Below the pieces are notes generated by a model. It saw only the letters and a list, made by a program, of their open reading frames with translations. It did no database searches and was not told the DNA's origin. This document shows, piece after piece, positions 15,804 to 22,702 of a DNA stretch of 30,828 bases. The DNA is from an uncultured Eubacteriales bacterium (GTDB lineage: Bacteria; Bacillota; Clostridia; Oscillospirales; CAG-272). The stretch is from assembly GCA_934476315.1 (NCBI GenBank), contig CAKSNQ010000016.1:1-30828 (forward strand), read 5' to 3'. The translations under genes were made by a program, and so were the position numbers. How positions within the stretch are numbered: position 1 is the first letter of the stretch; each line of letters starts with the position of its first letter.

Positions 15804-16787
15804 TTACAATTTTGTCGCGACGCGTAGCTTGGCGCTGCGCGAACGCGGGTTGCTTTCCAGTTCGCTCTCACCCGGCAAAATCGGCTTTCGCGTTTCAATC
15901 CGAACCTGCGGCACCTTGCCGCACACGCAGACCGGAAGCGTCTTGGGGCAGGTGCAACCCTGCGCCAGCTTCACGAAGGTCTGCTTGACAATCCGATCTT
16001 CCAGTGAATGAAATGTGATAATCGCGATGCGACCACCCGGTCTCAGCAGACCGACCGCCGATTCGATCGCCGGTGCGATCACGTCCAGTTCCGCGTTCAC
16101 TTCAATGCGGATCGCCTGAAATGAACGCTTCGCCGGATGATGTCCCCCCTCCCGCGCCGTCGCGGGGATTGATTTTTTGATAATATCGACAAGCTCGCCT
16201 GTCGTTTCAATCGGAGCCTTGCTCCGCCTTGCCACGATCGCCGCGGCAATCCGGGAAGCGAAGCGCTCCTCGCCATAGGTAAAAAGAATTTGTTTCAACT
16301 CCGCCTCGCTGTACTCGTTGACAACGGTACGCGCCGTCAGCGGATTCCGCCGATCCATGCGCATATCCAGCGGCGCGTCGTGCGTATAGGCAAAGCCGCG
16401 ATCCGGAGTGTCAAGCTGATACGAGGAAACGCCGAGGTCGAGCAGAAGCCCGTCGATGCCGTCGATGCCTGTTTCCCGGCACGCCTGTGCGATGGAACGG
16501 AAGTTGCCCCGCCACAGCTGTACCCGCTTTCCGAGGGGTGCCAGCCGCTGACCCGCCGCCGCGATTGCCGAGGCGTCCTGGTCGATCGCCAAAAGGCGTC
16601 CTGTCGTCAGATGCGACGCGATGGCAAAGGAATGTCCCCCGCCGCCCGCGGTGCCGTCCACATAGGTACCGTCCGGTCGGATATTCAGCGCCTCGATACA
16701 TTCATCAAGCAAAACCGGTCGGTGGGAAAAATCGATCTCCTCCACCTGCCCCGCGCCGTGCCCGTCGCTTGTCACTTGCACCTTCAT
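15804..16787 (-). CDS. rsmH: RsmH (MraW), 16S rRNA C1402 N4-methyltransferase
   Basis: RsmH methylates N4 of cytidine 1402 in the 16S rRNA P-site using S-adenosylmethionine. The class I SAM-binding loop is DGTAGGGGHS, preceded by HRPVLLDECIEAL. Further family signatures are LDLGVSSYQLD, GFAYTHDAPLDMRMD, NPLTARTVVN, AKRSFQAIRIEVN and TFHSLEDRIVKQ. A cysteine cluster (CTCPKTLPVCVCG) near the C-terminus is common in Firmicutes homologues. The ATG at 16787 uses the last A of the mraZ stop (TAATG), so the two are coupled; a longer frame begins at GTG 16799 inside mraZ. Confidence 0.96.
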   Translation of the reverse strand: MKVQVTSDGHGAGQVEEIDFSHRPVLLDECIEALNIRPDGTYVDGTAGGGGHSFAIASHLTTGRLLAIDQDASAIAAAGQRLAPLGKRVQLWRGNFRSIAQACRETGIDGIDGLLLDLGVSSYQLDTPDRGFAYTHDAPLDMRMDRRNPLTARTVVNEYSEAELKQILFTYGEERFASRIAAAIVARRSKAPIETTGELVDIIKKSIPATAREGGHHPAKRSFQAIRIEVNAELDVIAPAIESAVGLLRPGGRIAIITFHSLEDRIVKQTFVKLAQGCTCPKTLPVCVCGKVPQVRIETRKPILPGESELESNPRSRSAKLRVATKL

Positions 16788-17209
16788 TACAGCCCGCACG
16801 CCTCCAGCGCCTGACGGAGCTTATCGAAGTCGATGTCCTCCACCATGCGGTCGTAGTTGCCTTCTGCCCAGATCTCCGCGTAGTCGCCGCAACCGACGAT
16901 GACCGCATTCTTTTCGATCTCGGCGTACTTGACAAGTCTTGCGGGAAGAAGGACTCTTCCCTGCGCGTCCGGCTCCGCCTGCGTTCCCATGCTGTTGAGG
17001 ACGCGGAGGGTCGGCTCCCAAATGGCGCGTTCCTGCTGTTTGATCGGGGCGATATACGCCTGCCATCCCTCGATGGAGAAGACCTTGAGACACTTTTCGC
17101 GGATATCACGGGTAATCATCAGGGTATCGCCCAGTTCTTCACGCAATTTGGCGGGAAGAAACACGCGGTTCTTCTGGTCGATCGAATGTCGGAATTCTCC
17201 GCTCAACAT
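16787..17209 (-). CDS. mraZ: MraZ, transcriptional regulator of the dcw cluster
   Basis: MraZ is a ring-forming DNA-binding protein made of two SpoVT-AbrB-like halves that controls its own operon. Both halves carry the DxxxR signature: DQKNRVFLPAKLR and DAQGRVLLPARLV. The length of 140 residues is normal (about 143 in Bacillus). The chosen ATG at 17209 lies 10 nt after AAGGAG and gives the family N-terminus MLSGEFRHSID; the frame stays open upstream to 17329, but that stretch is the operator and leader. The gene is first in the cluster and directly downstream of candidate MraZ boxes, which points to autoregulation. Confidence 0.96.
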   Translation of the reverse strand: MLSGEFRHSIDQKNRVFLPAKLREELGDTLMITRDIREKCLKVFSIEGWQAYIAPIKQQERAIWEPTLRVLNSMGTQAEPDAQGRVLLPARLVKYAEIEKNAVIVGCGDYAEIWAEGNYDRMVEDIDFDKLRQALEACGL

Positions 17210-17217
17210 CTCAACGT

Positions 17218-17245
17218 CACTCCTTTCCAAAGGATGGCATCCTTT
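17218..17245 (-). promoter_or_regulatory. Ambiguous hairpin at the mraZ ribosome binding site
   Basis: In the transcript three arms follow one another: AAAGGAT, ATCCTTT, then (GG)AAAGGAG, the last being the mraZ ribosome binding site. The middle arm can pair with the first (3-nt loop, 7 bp) or with the third (about 5 bp with a 4-nt loop), so the two folds are mutually exclusive and one hides the ribosome binding site. The pairing is seen in the sequence; a regulatory use is inference. Confidence 0.45.
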
Positions 17246-17295
17246 TATATTCGGGGGCGATGTGCTCTCCGCGGCGTCCTCCGAGGGATTTTCCA

Positions 17296-17332
17296 CCACT
17301 TTGCTCACTTTCGCTCCATTTTCCACCACTTC
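17296..17332 (-). promoter_or_regulatory. MraZ-box operator (tandem direct repeats)
   Basis: Four related heptamers follow one another on the minus strand with starts 9-11 nt apart: GAAGTGG (17326-17332), AAAATGG (17316-17322), AAAGTGA (17305-17311) and AAAGTGG (17296-17302). A weaker AAAATCC follows at 17286-17292. MraZ is known to bind three or four short direct repeats spaced by one helical turn in front of its own gene; AAAGTG-type boxes are described in Gram-positive relatives. The array lies directly downstream of the -10 box, where binding would block transcription. Confidence 0.75.
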
Positions 17333-17343
17333 GGTGTGCCCCT

Positions 17344-17372
17344 ATTATACTAAAGGTGAGGAGAAGTTGCAA
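17344..17372 (-). promoter_or_regulatory. Sigma-A promoter of the dcw cluster
   Basis: On the minus strand TTGCAA (17367-17372) and a consensus TATAAT (17344-17349) are separated by 17 nt. Transcription would begin near 17337, about 5 nt before the first MraZ box, leaving a leader of about 128 nt before mraZ. Confidence 0.85.
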
Positions 17373-17517
17373 GGTGTTTTGCGGTATTTTTTTGGAAATT
17401 TTTCAGTTTTCCCGTTTTTTTCTGTCACATTACGGCAAAAAACGCCTCAAATCCTCCTGCATCGTTCCTTTGATTCCATATTAACCAAAAATTACAATTT
17501 TATTCCATATTGTTTTG
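17373..17517. other. AT-rich intergenic stretch without a gene
   Basis: Between the dcw promoter and the terminator of the spoVAF-like gene lie 145 nt of AT-rich sequence. It contains two copies of ATTCCATATT about 30 nt apart and several A/T runs. I see no ORF or RNA gene in it. The A/T runs directly upstream of the -35 box could act as an UP element. Confidence 0.4.
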
Positions 17518-17545
17518 AGAAAAAAGGGCGGAAATCCCGCCCTTT
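17518..17545 (-). terminator. Rho-independent terminator after the spoVAF-like gene
   Basis: In the minus direction AAAGGGCGG pairs with CCGCCCTTT (17537-17545 with 17523-17531) around a 5-nt loop, followed by T residues. It lies about 80 nt past the stop at 17624. Confidence 0.9.
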
Positions 17546-17623
17546 GCGGTTTTGACACACATTCCCCACGCCCCGATGTTTCCCGCAGAGGTGTTCCCGC
17601 ATTTTCAGACCTTTCCCCCACCG

Positions 17624-19066
17624 TCAGCTCGCCCGGGAGGGTTTTTGCGGCGACATCGGCTTGCGAACGCGCACCAGCAATGTCCGCAGGGCGCGCCCGT
17701 CAAACGGAATCAGCGGGTACAGGTACGAGCGTCCGCCGTTGACCGTTTCATTGGTCGCCAGCAGGACAAAGATCAGAATGATCCCCGCCGCAAATCCCCA
17801 CACGTCAAACAATCCCGTCAACACGAGCAGTGACATGCGCAAAAACTTGATGGCGTACCCCAACTCGTACGAGCGCTGGGTGAAGTTGGCGATCGCGACG
17901 AATGCCATATACAGAATCACCTCCGGGATGAGCCACCCGATGCTGACGGCAAAGTCTCCGAGGATGAGTCCCCCCACCACCGACAGTGAGTTGGAAAGCA
18001 TATTCGGCGTATTCAGCGACGCCATACGCAACCCGTCGATCAGAAATTCCACCAACAAAAGCTGTGCCATGAGCGGCACCCGCCCGAAGTCCTCCGGCAT
18101 GATAAAGGCAAGCCAATGCGGGATAATATCCGGATGGCGGACCAGCAAAAACCACGCAGGGGTAAAGAACAGCGCCAGCCAGAAAATGATCTGGCGGATC
18201 AGACAGATATAGCTTCCCGTCAGCGGTGGGAAGTAAAAATCGTTGGTCTCCTGCAAAAAATCGAACATGGTGGAGGGCAGAATCATGACCTGCGGGCTGT
18301 TGTCGCACACGATCAGAACGCTCCCCTCAAGAAGCTGTGCCGCCGCCGTATCGGGGCGCTCGGTCAGCCGGATTTTGGGAAACGGATTGTACCATTTGCG
18401 GCGGATCAGGGATTCCTGGAGCGACTCCTGCCCCAGCGAAAGCGCGTCGATCTTCAGCTCACTCAGCCTCTTTTTCAGGGACGCCACGTAGGACAGATCC
18501 GCACGATCCCGCATAAAGCAGACGCAAAGGTCCGTTCGGGAATCCTCCCCGACCGACATATACTGCATGCACAGCTCGGGATTCCGGATGCGGCGGCGGA
18601 TCAGCGCGGTATTGAAGATCAAGGTCTCTACAAAACCGTCCCGCGCGCCGCGCATAACAAGGTCGCCCTCCGGCTCGGCGGTATCCCGCGCGGGGTAGGA
18701 ACGGGTATCGACCACCATGACCTCGCGCCCGAAGGTCGAGCCGAGGATGATTGCCGCTCCGGAGAGAAGCGAGCGCGTGATGGTCTCGCCGTCCGACGTC
18801 ACCTCTGCCTCGACGTACGGCATGTGATGCTCCATGAACGTCGTGGCGTCCTGATTTTCGAGTCCCTTCAGACCGTACAGGTATATGAAGATTTTCGTCA
18901 TGGAGCCGTCCTTGACAAAGCCGTCGATATAATACAGTGTCAACTCGTCCCCTCCGATGCACATCGTTTTCTTGAGCAGGTCAAAATTATCCTCCACGTG
19001 GAAAATCTCGTCCATACGGCGGACATTTTCCGCGTAATTTTCACTCATTTGCAACCGGGTCAACAT
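17624..19066 (-). CDS. spoVAF: SpoVAF/GerA-family spore membrane protein
   Basis: The protein belongs to the GerA/SpoVAF family of spore inner-membrane proteins, which act in germinant response or in release of dipicolinic acid and ions. The N-terminal half is a soluble two-part domain (FDLLKKTMCIGG, YYIDGFVKDG, later SLLSGAAIIL, GPxxGF-like ARDGFVETLIFNTALIRRRI, and DVLEESI-like LGQESLQESLIRR). The C-terminal half has five or six membrane helices with PLTGSYICLIRQIIF, RVPLMAQLLLVEFLIDGLRMA and VGGLILGDFAVSIG, typical of the family. The start ATG at 19066 follows GGAGG by 5 nt; the longer frame to 19132 has no such site. The rest of the spoVA operon and gerB/gerC partners are absent here, so the gene is an orphan. 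GerAA-type assignment is the alternative. Confidence 0.85.
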   Translation of the reverse strand: MLTRLQMSENYAENVRRMDEIFHVEDNFDLLKKTMCIGGDELTLYYIDGFVKDGSMTKIFIYLYGLKGLENQDATTFMEHHMPYVEAEVTSDGETITRSLLSGAAIILGSTFGREVMVVDTRSYPARDTAEPEGDLVMRGARDGFVETLIFNTALIRRRIRNPELCMQYMSVGEDSRTDLCVCFMRDRADLSYVASLKKRLSELKIDALSLGQESLQESLIRRKWYNPFPKIRLTERPDTAAAQLLEGSVLIVCDNSPQVMILPSTMFDFLQETNDFYFPPLTGSYICLIRQIIFWLALFFTPAWFLLVRHPDIIPHWLAFIMPEDFGRVPLMAQLLLVEFLIDGLRMASLNTPNMLSNSLSVVGGLILGDFAVSIGWLIPEVILYMAFVAIANFTQRSYELGYAIKFLRMSLLVLTGLFDVWGFAAGIILIFVLLATNETVNGGRSYLYPLIPFDGRALRTLLVRVRKPMSPQKPSRAS

Positions 19067-19105
19067 TCCTTCCTCCGTTCTCCTTCCGGCACAATCGCTT
19101 ATCGG

Positions 19106-19134
19106 TAGTATCTCACGCCGTCCGGAAATCATAC
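19106..19134 (-). promoter_or_regulatory. Candidate sigma-G (forespore) promoter
   Basis: On the minus strand GTATG (19130-19134) fits the sigma-G -35 pattern GHATR, and GATACTA (19106-19112) differs by one base from the -10 pattern CATAMTA. They are 17 nt apart, and transcription would begin about 33 nt before the start of the spoVAF-like gene. No sigma-A promoter is visible in the same gap. Sigma-G controls spoVA and gerA genes in Bacillus, which supports the reading. Confidence 0.5.
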
Positions 19135-19154
19135 GCCGTCCGCACAGAAAGCGT

Positions 19155-19189
19155 CAAAAAACGGCTGTCGGGTTTTCCCGGCAACCGTT
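19155..19189 (-). terminator. Rho-independent terminator after the DUF4358 lipoprotein gene
   Basis: In the minus direction a 13-position stem (19177-19189 with 19160-19172, one mismatch) closes on a 4-nt loop and is followed by a T-run. It ends the preceding operon before the spoVAF-like gene. Confidence 0.9.
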
Positions 19190-19223
19190 GGCGCTGGACT
19201 GCTTTTTCGTTCTTTCTTGGATT

Positions 19224-19760
19224 TCACGCGGCAAGCCGCGCCTGCGCCGCCTCCAGCGCACGCCCTGCCGACGGCGCGTCCAACACGTAAAACACAACGT
19301 AATTTCCCAGCACGCGCACGCCCGCGTTATCAATGTCGGACGCGCCCTCCGGGTGGTAGGCGCGCGCAAATTCCCGCAGGCAGGCGACCCGCTCCTCCAG
19401 GTAAGCGCGTGCCAGCTCCTCGACGCGCGGCACATCCCCGGCGCTTCGGGCGTGAAGGACCCCCAGCTCACGGAAATCCAGCGTTTCGCGGTGAGCGGCG
19501 ATCGCGTGATCGCTCACCCGTCCCGCGTCCTCCCCGTCGGCAAAGTACAGGCGGTACACCGCCTCATCTGCGCTCCGGAAGTCCGACGGTTCCGCCACCG
19601 CCGTTTCCATGATCTCAAGAAGCTCCTCTGCCGCCACATCCTCGGCAAAGCGCGCGGCGCATCCTCCCGCCGCAAGCAAGAGAATTGCGGCAGTCAAAAG
19701 CGCCGCCGTGCCACGTCCGAGCCGCGCAATGCCAATTTTCATTCCCGTATTTTTGTTCAC
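19224..19760 (-). CDS. DUF4358-family lipoprotein
   Basis: The N-terminus carries a basic segment, a hydrophobic stretch (ALLTAAILLLAAGG) and a lipobox AAGGC, so it is a predicted membrane-anchored lipoprotein. The mature part matches the DUF4358 pattern by eye: RELGVLHARSAGDVPRVEELARAYLEER, a segment YHPEG, then NAGVRVLGNYVVFYVLD. The function of the family is unknown. The GTG at 19760 shares GTGA with the stop of the SGNH hydrolase and has GGAGG 8 nt upstream, so the two proteins are coupled and probably act together at the cell surface. An ATG at 19742 is an alternative start. A terminator follows. Confidence 0.85.
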   Translation of the reverse strand: MNKNTGMKIGIARLGRGTAALLTAAILLLAAGGCAARFAEDVAAEELLEIMETAVAEPSDFRSADEAVYRLYFADGEDAGRVSDHAIAAHRETLDFRELGVLHARSAGDVPRVEELARAYLEERVACLREFARAYHPEGASDIDNAGVRVLGNYVVFYVLDAPSAGRALEAAQARLAA

Positions 19761-20587
19761 GCGCACTGCCTCCCGTCCCAGCACTGCTCCGCCTCGGGGT
19801 AGCCGTGCGTCCGCAGGCAGTGTAGAATCGCCTCATATGCCTCACTCGTCAGATGAATCCCATCCGTCTGGTACTCGTCCCGCAAATACCCCTCGTCGTC
19901 GCGCAGGCAGGTGGCGGTGTCCACGACGTACGCCCCGGTTTTCGCGGCGATGTCCGGCAGTTGTCGGTTCAGTCCGTCAATATAGCGGTTGAGCGTTGCC
20001 GAGTCCTCGGAAAAGGCGTGCTGTGCCCGCCCCAGCGGGTAGACCGTCTGAAGCAGGAGCGTGGTTTCGGGGGATGCCGCCTTGATCGCCTCAATCAGCT
20101 TGACGTAGGAGGTCTCATACAGCGCAGGGCGTCCCGCAAAGGCGAGCAATCCGTTGATGCCGAAGCTGATGACCATGCACGTGGGGCGTTTTTCCGCCGC
20201 CGCCTGTACGATCGTCATTTCCTCGCCCGTTTCCGGGTAGCGGATGGTCTTTTGCAGAATATTCAGGTCAAGCGTCATGGTGTTGCTGTCGTCCGCCCAG
20301 ACCTGTGCGGTCTTTTTGCCGCCCGTCAGCACGCCGCGCGAGCGCAGGTGCGCCGTGGTGGATTCGCCGACAAAAATCATCCCGTCGATATACGCCTGCC
20401 CGCGGTCCTCGCCCTCGCTCAGCACACACGACGCCTCCGTCGGCGTTGGCGCCGAAGCGTCACGCCCAGTCGCCCCCGCAAGGTTGTCCTTTGCTGTCCG
20501 GACGATCAGCGCCGTCAGCAGAAAAAGAAAAAGCAGAGGAATCACCGCACGCGTTTTTCGCCCTCTGCTTCTTTGTATTTTGTTCAC
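19757..20587 (-). CDS. Membrane-anchored SGNH/GDSL-family hydrolase
   Basis: An N-terminal basic region and one hydrophobic helix (AVIPLLFLFLLTALIV) anchor an extracellular SGNH domain. Block I is FVGESTT (Glu in place of the usual Asp of GDS, with the nucleophile Ser), block III is SFGINGL (GxN), and block V is DGIHLT (DxxH). The family hydrolyses esters, in many cases acetyl groups on polysaccharides or cell-wall polymers; the substrate here is unknown. The start is GTG at 20587, 9 nt after GGGAGG; the frame continues upstream to an ATG at 20632 with no ribosome binding site. It overlaps the downstream DUF4358 lipoprotein gene by 4 nt. A surface modifying enzyme is the best guess. Confidence 0.85.
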   Translation of the reverse strand: MNKIQRSRGRKTRAVIPLLFLFLLTALIVRTAKDNLAGATGRDASAPTPTEASCVLSEGEDRGQAYIDGMIFVGESTTAHLRSRGVLTGGKKTAQVWADDSNTMTLDLNILQKTIRYPETGEEMTIVQAAAEKRPTCMVISFGINGLLAFAGRPALYETSYVKLIEAIKAASPETTLLLQTVYPLGRAQHAFSEDSATLNRYIDGLNRQLPDIAAKTGAYVVDTATCLRDDEGYLRDEYQTDGIHLTSEAYEAILHCLRTHGYPEAEQCWDGRQCA

Positions 20588-20817
20588 TGTCCGTTTCCTC
20601 CCGACACCGCATGTGCGGGAGACTCCTTTCATGGGTACTCAACCGCCGCGCGTCCGCCCTCAGAGCAAATTTACAAAGCCTGTCGGTGCCCCGCCCGCGG
20701 TGCCGTCCGCAATACCCTCCGCGGTAGCGCCCGCGGAACTCCGGCGCGGCGAGTCTGTCTTTATCCTACCCGTAAAAGGAGATTTTATGCGTCGGTGGCG
20801 TCATCCGCCGACGGAGG
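20588..20817. other. 230-nt GC-rich gap without a convincing gene
   Basis: The gap separates the SGNH hydrolase from the four-helix membrane protein. It holds a stable hairpin (CGTCGG-C-GG pairing with CC-A-CCGACG, around 20795-20818) with no T-run, and GC-rich sequence with repeated GCACCG motifs. I see no sigma-A promoter and no coding frame that stands out, so whether the SGNH pair is transcribed from its own promoter is open. Confidence 0.4.
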
Positions 20818-21348
20818 TTATTTTTTGAAGACATTCCGGTATTCGTCCTGCGCGGCGCGACCCTTTCCGCGGCTACGGCGCGACGAGGAGGTCAGCAAAA
20901 GATACCCTGCCATCACCAGCCAATACAGTGCGATCAGCAAAAACGCCATCATGAGCTTTCCCGACGATCCCGAAGCGACACCGGCGGGGAGATACAGGAT
21001 GCAATACAGCCCTCCCGCCGTCAGAAGAAAGTGCACCGCGAGGCGCGCGCCGCACGGCGCGTGCTCCGACCGATAAAACAGATGGGCGATCGCGCACACG
21101 GCGGCGTACAGAAACAGCCGCAGAAACATCGGGATGGTCAACAGCTTTTCATCCATCGCATCGGTCAGCGCCAGGTTGAGTAGCAGAATTGCCATCGAGC
21201 CGACCGTAAAAACCATGCAAAGATGGTGCCAGAATCTCAGAAACAGTCCGCCAAAGCCTCCGACGCCCCCTCCGGTCTCCGGCGTGTTTGCGCCAGCCAC
21301 CTTTGTGTTCTTGTCGTTTTTTCCGCTTTTTTCACCCGATCCTGCCAT
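20818..21348 (-). CDS. Four-helix integral membrane protein of unknown function
   Basis: The 176-residue protein has a hydrophilic, glycine-rich N-terminus of about 40 residues, four hydrophobic helices (starting near CMVFTVGSMAIL, IPMFLRLFLYAA, LAVHFLLTAGGL and MMAFLLIALYWL), and a basic C-terminal tail. I recognise no family. Its ATG uses the last A of the UPF0340 stop (TGATG), with GGAGAGG 7 nt upstream, so it is translated with that gene. Confidence 0.75.
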   Translation of the reverse strand: MAGSGEKSGKNDKNTKVAGANTPETGGGVGGFGGLFLRFWHHLCMVFTVGSMAILLLNLALTDAMDEKLLTIPMFLRLFLYAAVCAIAHLFYRSEHAPCGARLAVHFLLTAGGLYCILYLPAGVASGSSGKLMMAFLLIALYWLVMAGYLLLTSSSRRSRGKGRAAQDEYRNVFKK

Positions 21349-21902
21349 CAGCGCACCTCTCCCTCCGGATAGACTGCCCGCGCTCCACCGATGAACTTCG
21401 GACGCGTCCGGGCGCAGGTCAGATGCGCCTGCCCGATCTGCCGGATCGACAGTCGCACCGGAACCGCCACGTCGCGCAGATGCATCCCGATCAGCGTGTC
21501 GCCGATGTCCAGCCCTGCGTGCGCGCGGATATGTTCCACCGCCACCGGGTCTGTCATATGGTCATAGACGGCGGTCGCGAACGAACCGCCCGCGTGCGGC
21601 TGGGGACGTACCGACACGATCTCCCATCCGTACCGCTCGGCGCACGCCCGTTCGACGATCAGCGCCCGGTTCAGGTGCTCACAGCACTGCGCCGCAAGGT
21701 AAATTCTCTGCTCACCGAGCACGGGGGCGATCCCGTCGTACACCGCCTCCGCCGCTTCGGGCGAGCTGGTCTTTCCGATGGAGCCGCCGACAATCTCGGA
21801 CGAGGAGCACCCCACGACGAAAACGTCTCCCGCGCGCAGGTGCGCGATTTCCAAAAGTTCCCGCACCGCCGCCGCTGCTTGTTCTCTGATCTGCATCGTC
21901 AT
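21348..21902 (-). CDS. UPF0340 (YwlG/TIGR01440) family protein
   Basis: The soluble protein of 184 residues matches the UPF0340 (YwlG) family: GDVFVVGCSSSEIVGGSIGKTSS near the N-terminus, LAAQCCEHLNRALIVER, PQPHAGGSFATAVY and GDTLIGMHL. The biochemical role of the family is not established. The ATG at 21902 shares ATGA with the nagB stop and follows AAGGAG by 11 nt; a longer frame starts at GTG 21914. It is coupled to nagB upstream and to the four-helix membrane protein downstream. Confidence 0.9.
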   Translation of the reverse strand: MTMQIREQAAAAVRELLEIAHLRAGDVFVVGCSSSEIVGGSIGKTSSPEAAEAVYDGIAPVLGEQRIYLAAQCCEHLNRALIVERACAERYGWEIVSVRPQPHAGGSFATAVYDHMTDPVAVEHIRAHAGLDIGDTLIGMHLRDVAVPVRLSIRQIGQAHLTCARTRPKFIGGARAVYPEGEVR

Positions 21903-22675
21903 ATGTTCACACACTCCTTTTCCCCCGATTCAAGAGCGTCCGCAGGCAGCTCCGTTTCGGACAGCGCGTCGCGATCGCAAAACAGCGTCACGTCGGCGTG
22001 AAGATTGAGGAACGATGCCGGACAGGAGGTCCGCACGAGTCCCGACAACATCGTGGCGACCGCCGACGCCTTATTCTTTCCGTTGGCGAGGACCAGAATC
22101 CGCCGCGCACTCAGAATGGTTTTCATTCCCATGGTCAGGGCGTGGCGCGGCACATCCTCAATATGTTCGAAAAAGCGCGCGTTGGCACACACGGTGTTTT
22201 CCGTCAGCACTGCTTTGTGCGTCAGAGGAAAGAGCGCCTCCGCCGGCTCATTGAAGCCGATGTGTCCATTCTGTCCGATGCCGAGCACCTGCAGATCAAC
22301 GCCGCCGAGCGTGCGGATAGTGCGCTCATAATCGCGGCATGCGGCGTCCGCATCCTCCGCCGTTCCGTCCGGGATATGCGTGTGCTCCGGGCGGATGTTG
22401 ATCCGGTCAAACAGCACGTGGTTCATAAAGAAGCGGTAGCTTTGCGGGTTCTCCGGGGAGATGGGGTAATATTCGTCCAGATTGACGGTCGTGACTCCCG
22501 AAAAGTCCAGCCGCCCCGCCCCATAGTATTCACACAGCCTCCGGTACATGCCCTCCGGCGTCGATCCGGTGGCAAGCCCGAGAACGCAGTCCGGTTTCCT
22601 GCGGATCAGCGCCGCAATCTCGTCCGCCGCCTGCGCGGAAATGTCCTCATAGTCCTCACAGACAATCACTTTCAT
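21899..22675 (-). CDS. nagB: NagB, glucosamine-6-phosphate deaminase
   Basis: NagB converts glucosamine 6-phosphate to fructose 6-phosphate and ammonia, the last step of amino-sugar catabolism. The phosphate-binding loop is GLATGSTPEG (33-42), the ring-opening or proton-transfer Asp67 is in NLDEYY, and the active-site loop LGIGQNGHIGFNEP holds His138 and Glu143; the residue before Gly-His is Asn, as in Gram-positive relatives, not Asp as in E. coli. The length of 258 residues is typical. The ATG at 22675 has only a weak AGAGAG site. No nagA or PTS gene is adjacent. Confidence 0.95.
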   Translation of the reverse strand: MKVIVCEDYEDISAQAADEIAALIRRKPDCVLGLATGSTPEGMYRRLCEYYGAGRLDFSGVTTVNLDEYYPISPENPQSYRFFMNHVLFDRINIRPEHTHIPDGTAEDADAACRDYERTIRTLGGVDLQVLGIGQNGHIGFNEPAEALFPLTHKAVLTENTVCANARFFEHIEDVPRHALTMGMKTILSARRILVLANGKNKASAVATMLSGLVRTSCPASFLNLHADVTLFCDRDALSETELPADALESGEKECVNI

Positions 22676-22702
22676 TTACGGTTATTCTCTCTTTCACTCA
22701 AA

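Noticed and set aside
17210..17329. N-terminal extension of mraZ to 17329
   Set aside because: It would translate the MraZ boxes and the leader hairpin; the family N-terminus and a good ribosome binding site are at 17209.
20680..20720. T-box-like GGCACCGCGG sequence
   Set aside because: The motif resembles the T-box antiterminator core, but there is no stem I, no terminator after it and no amino-acid gene downstream.
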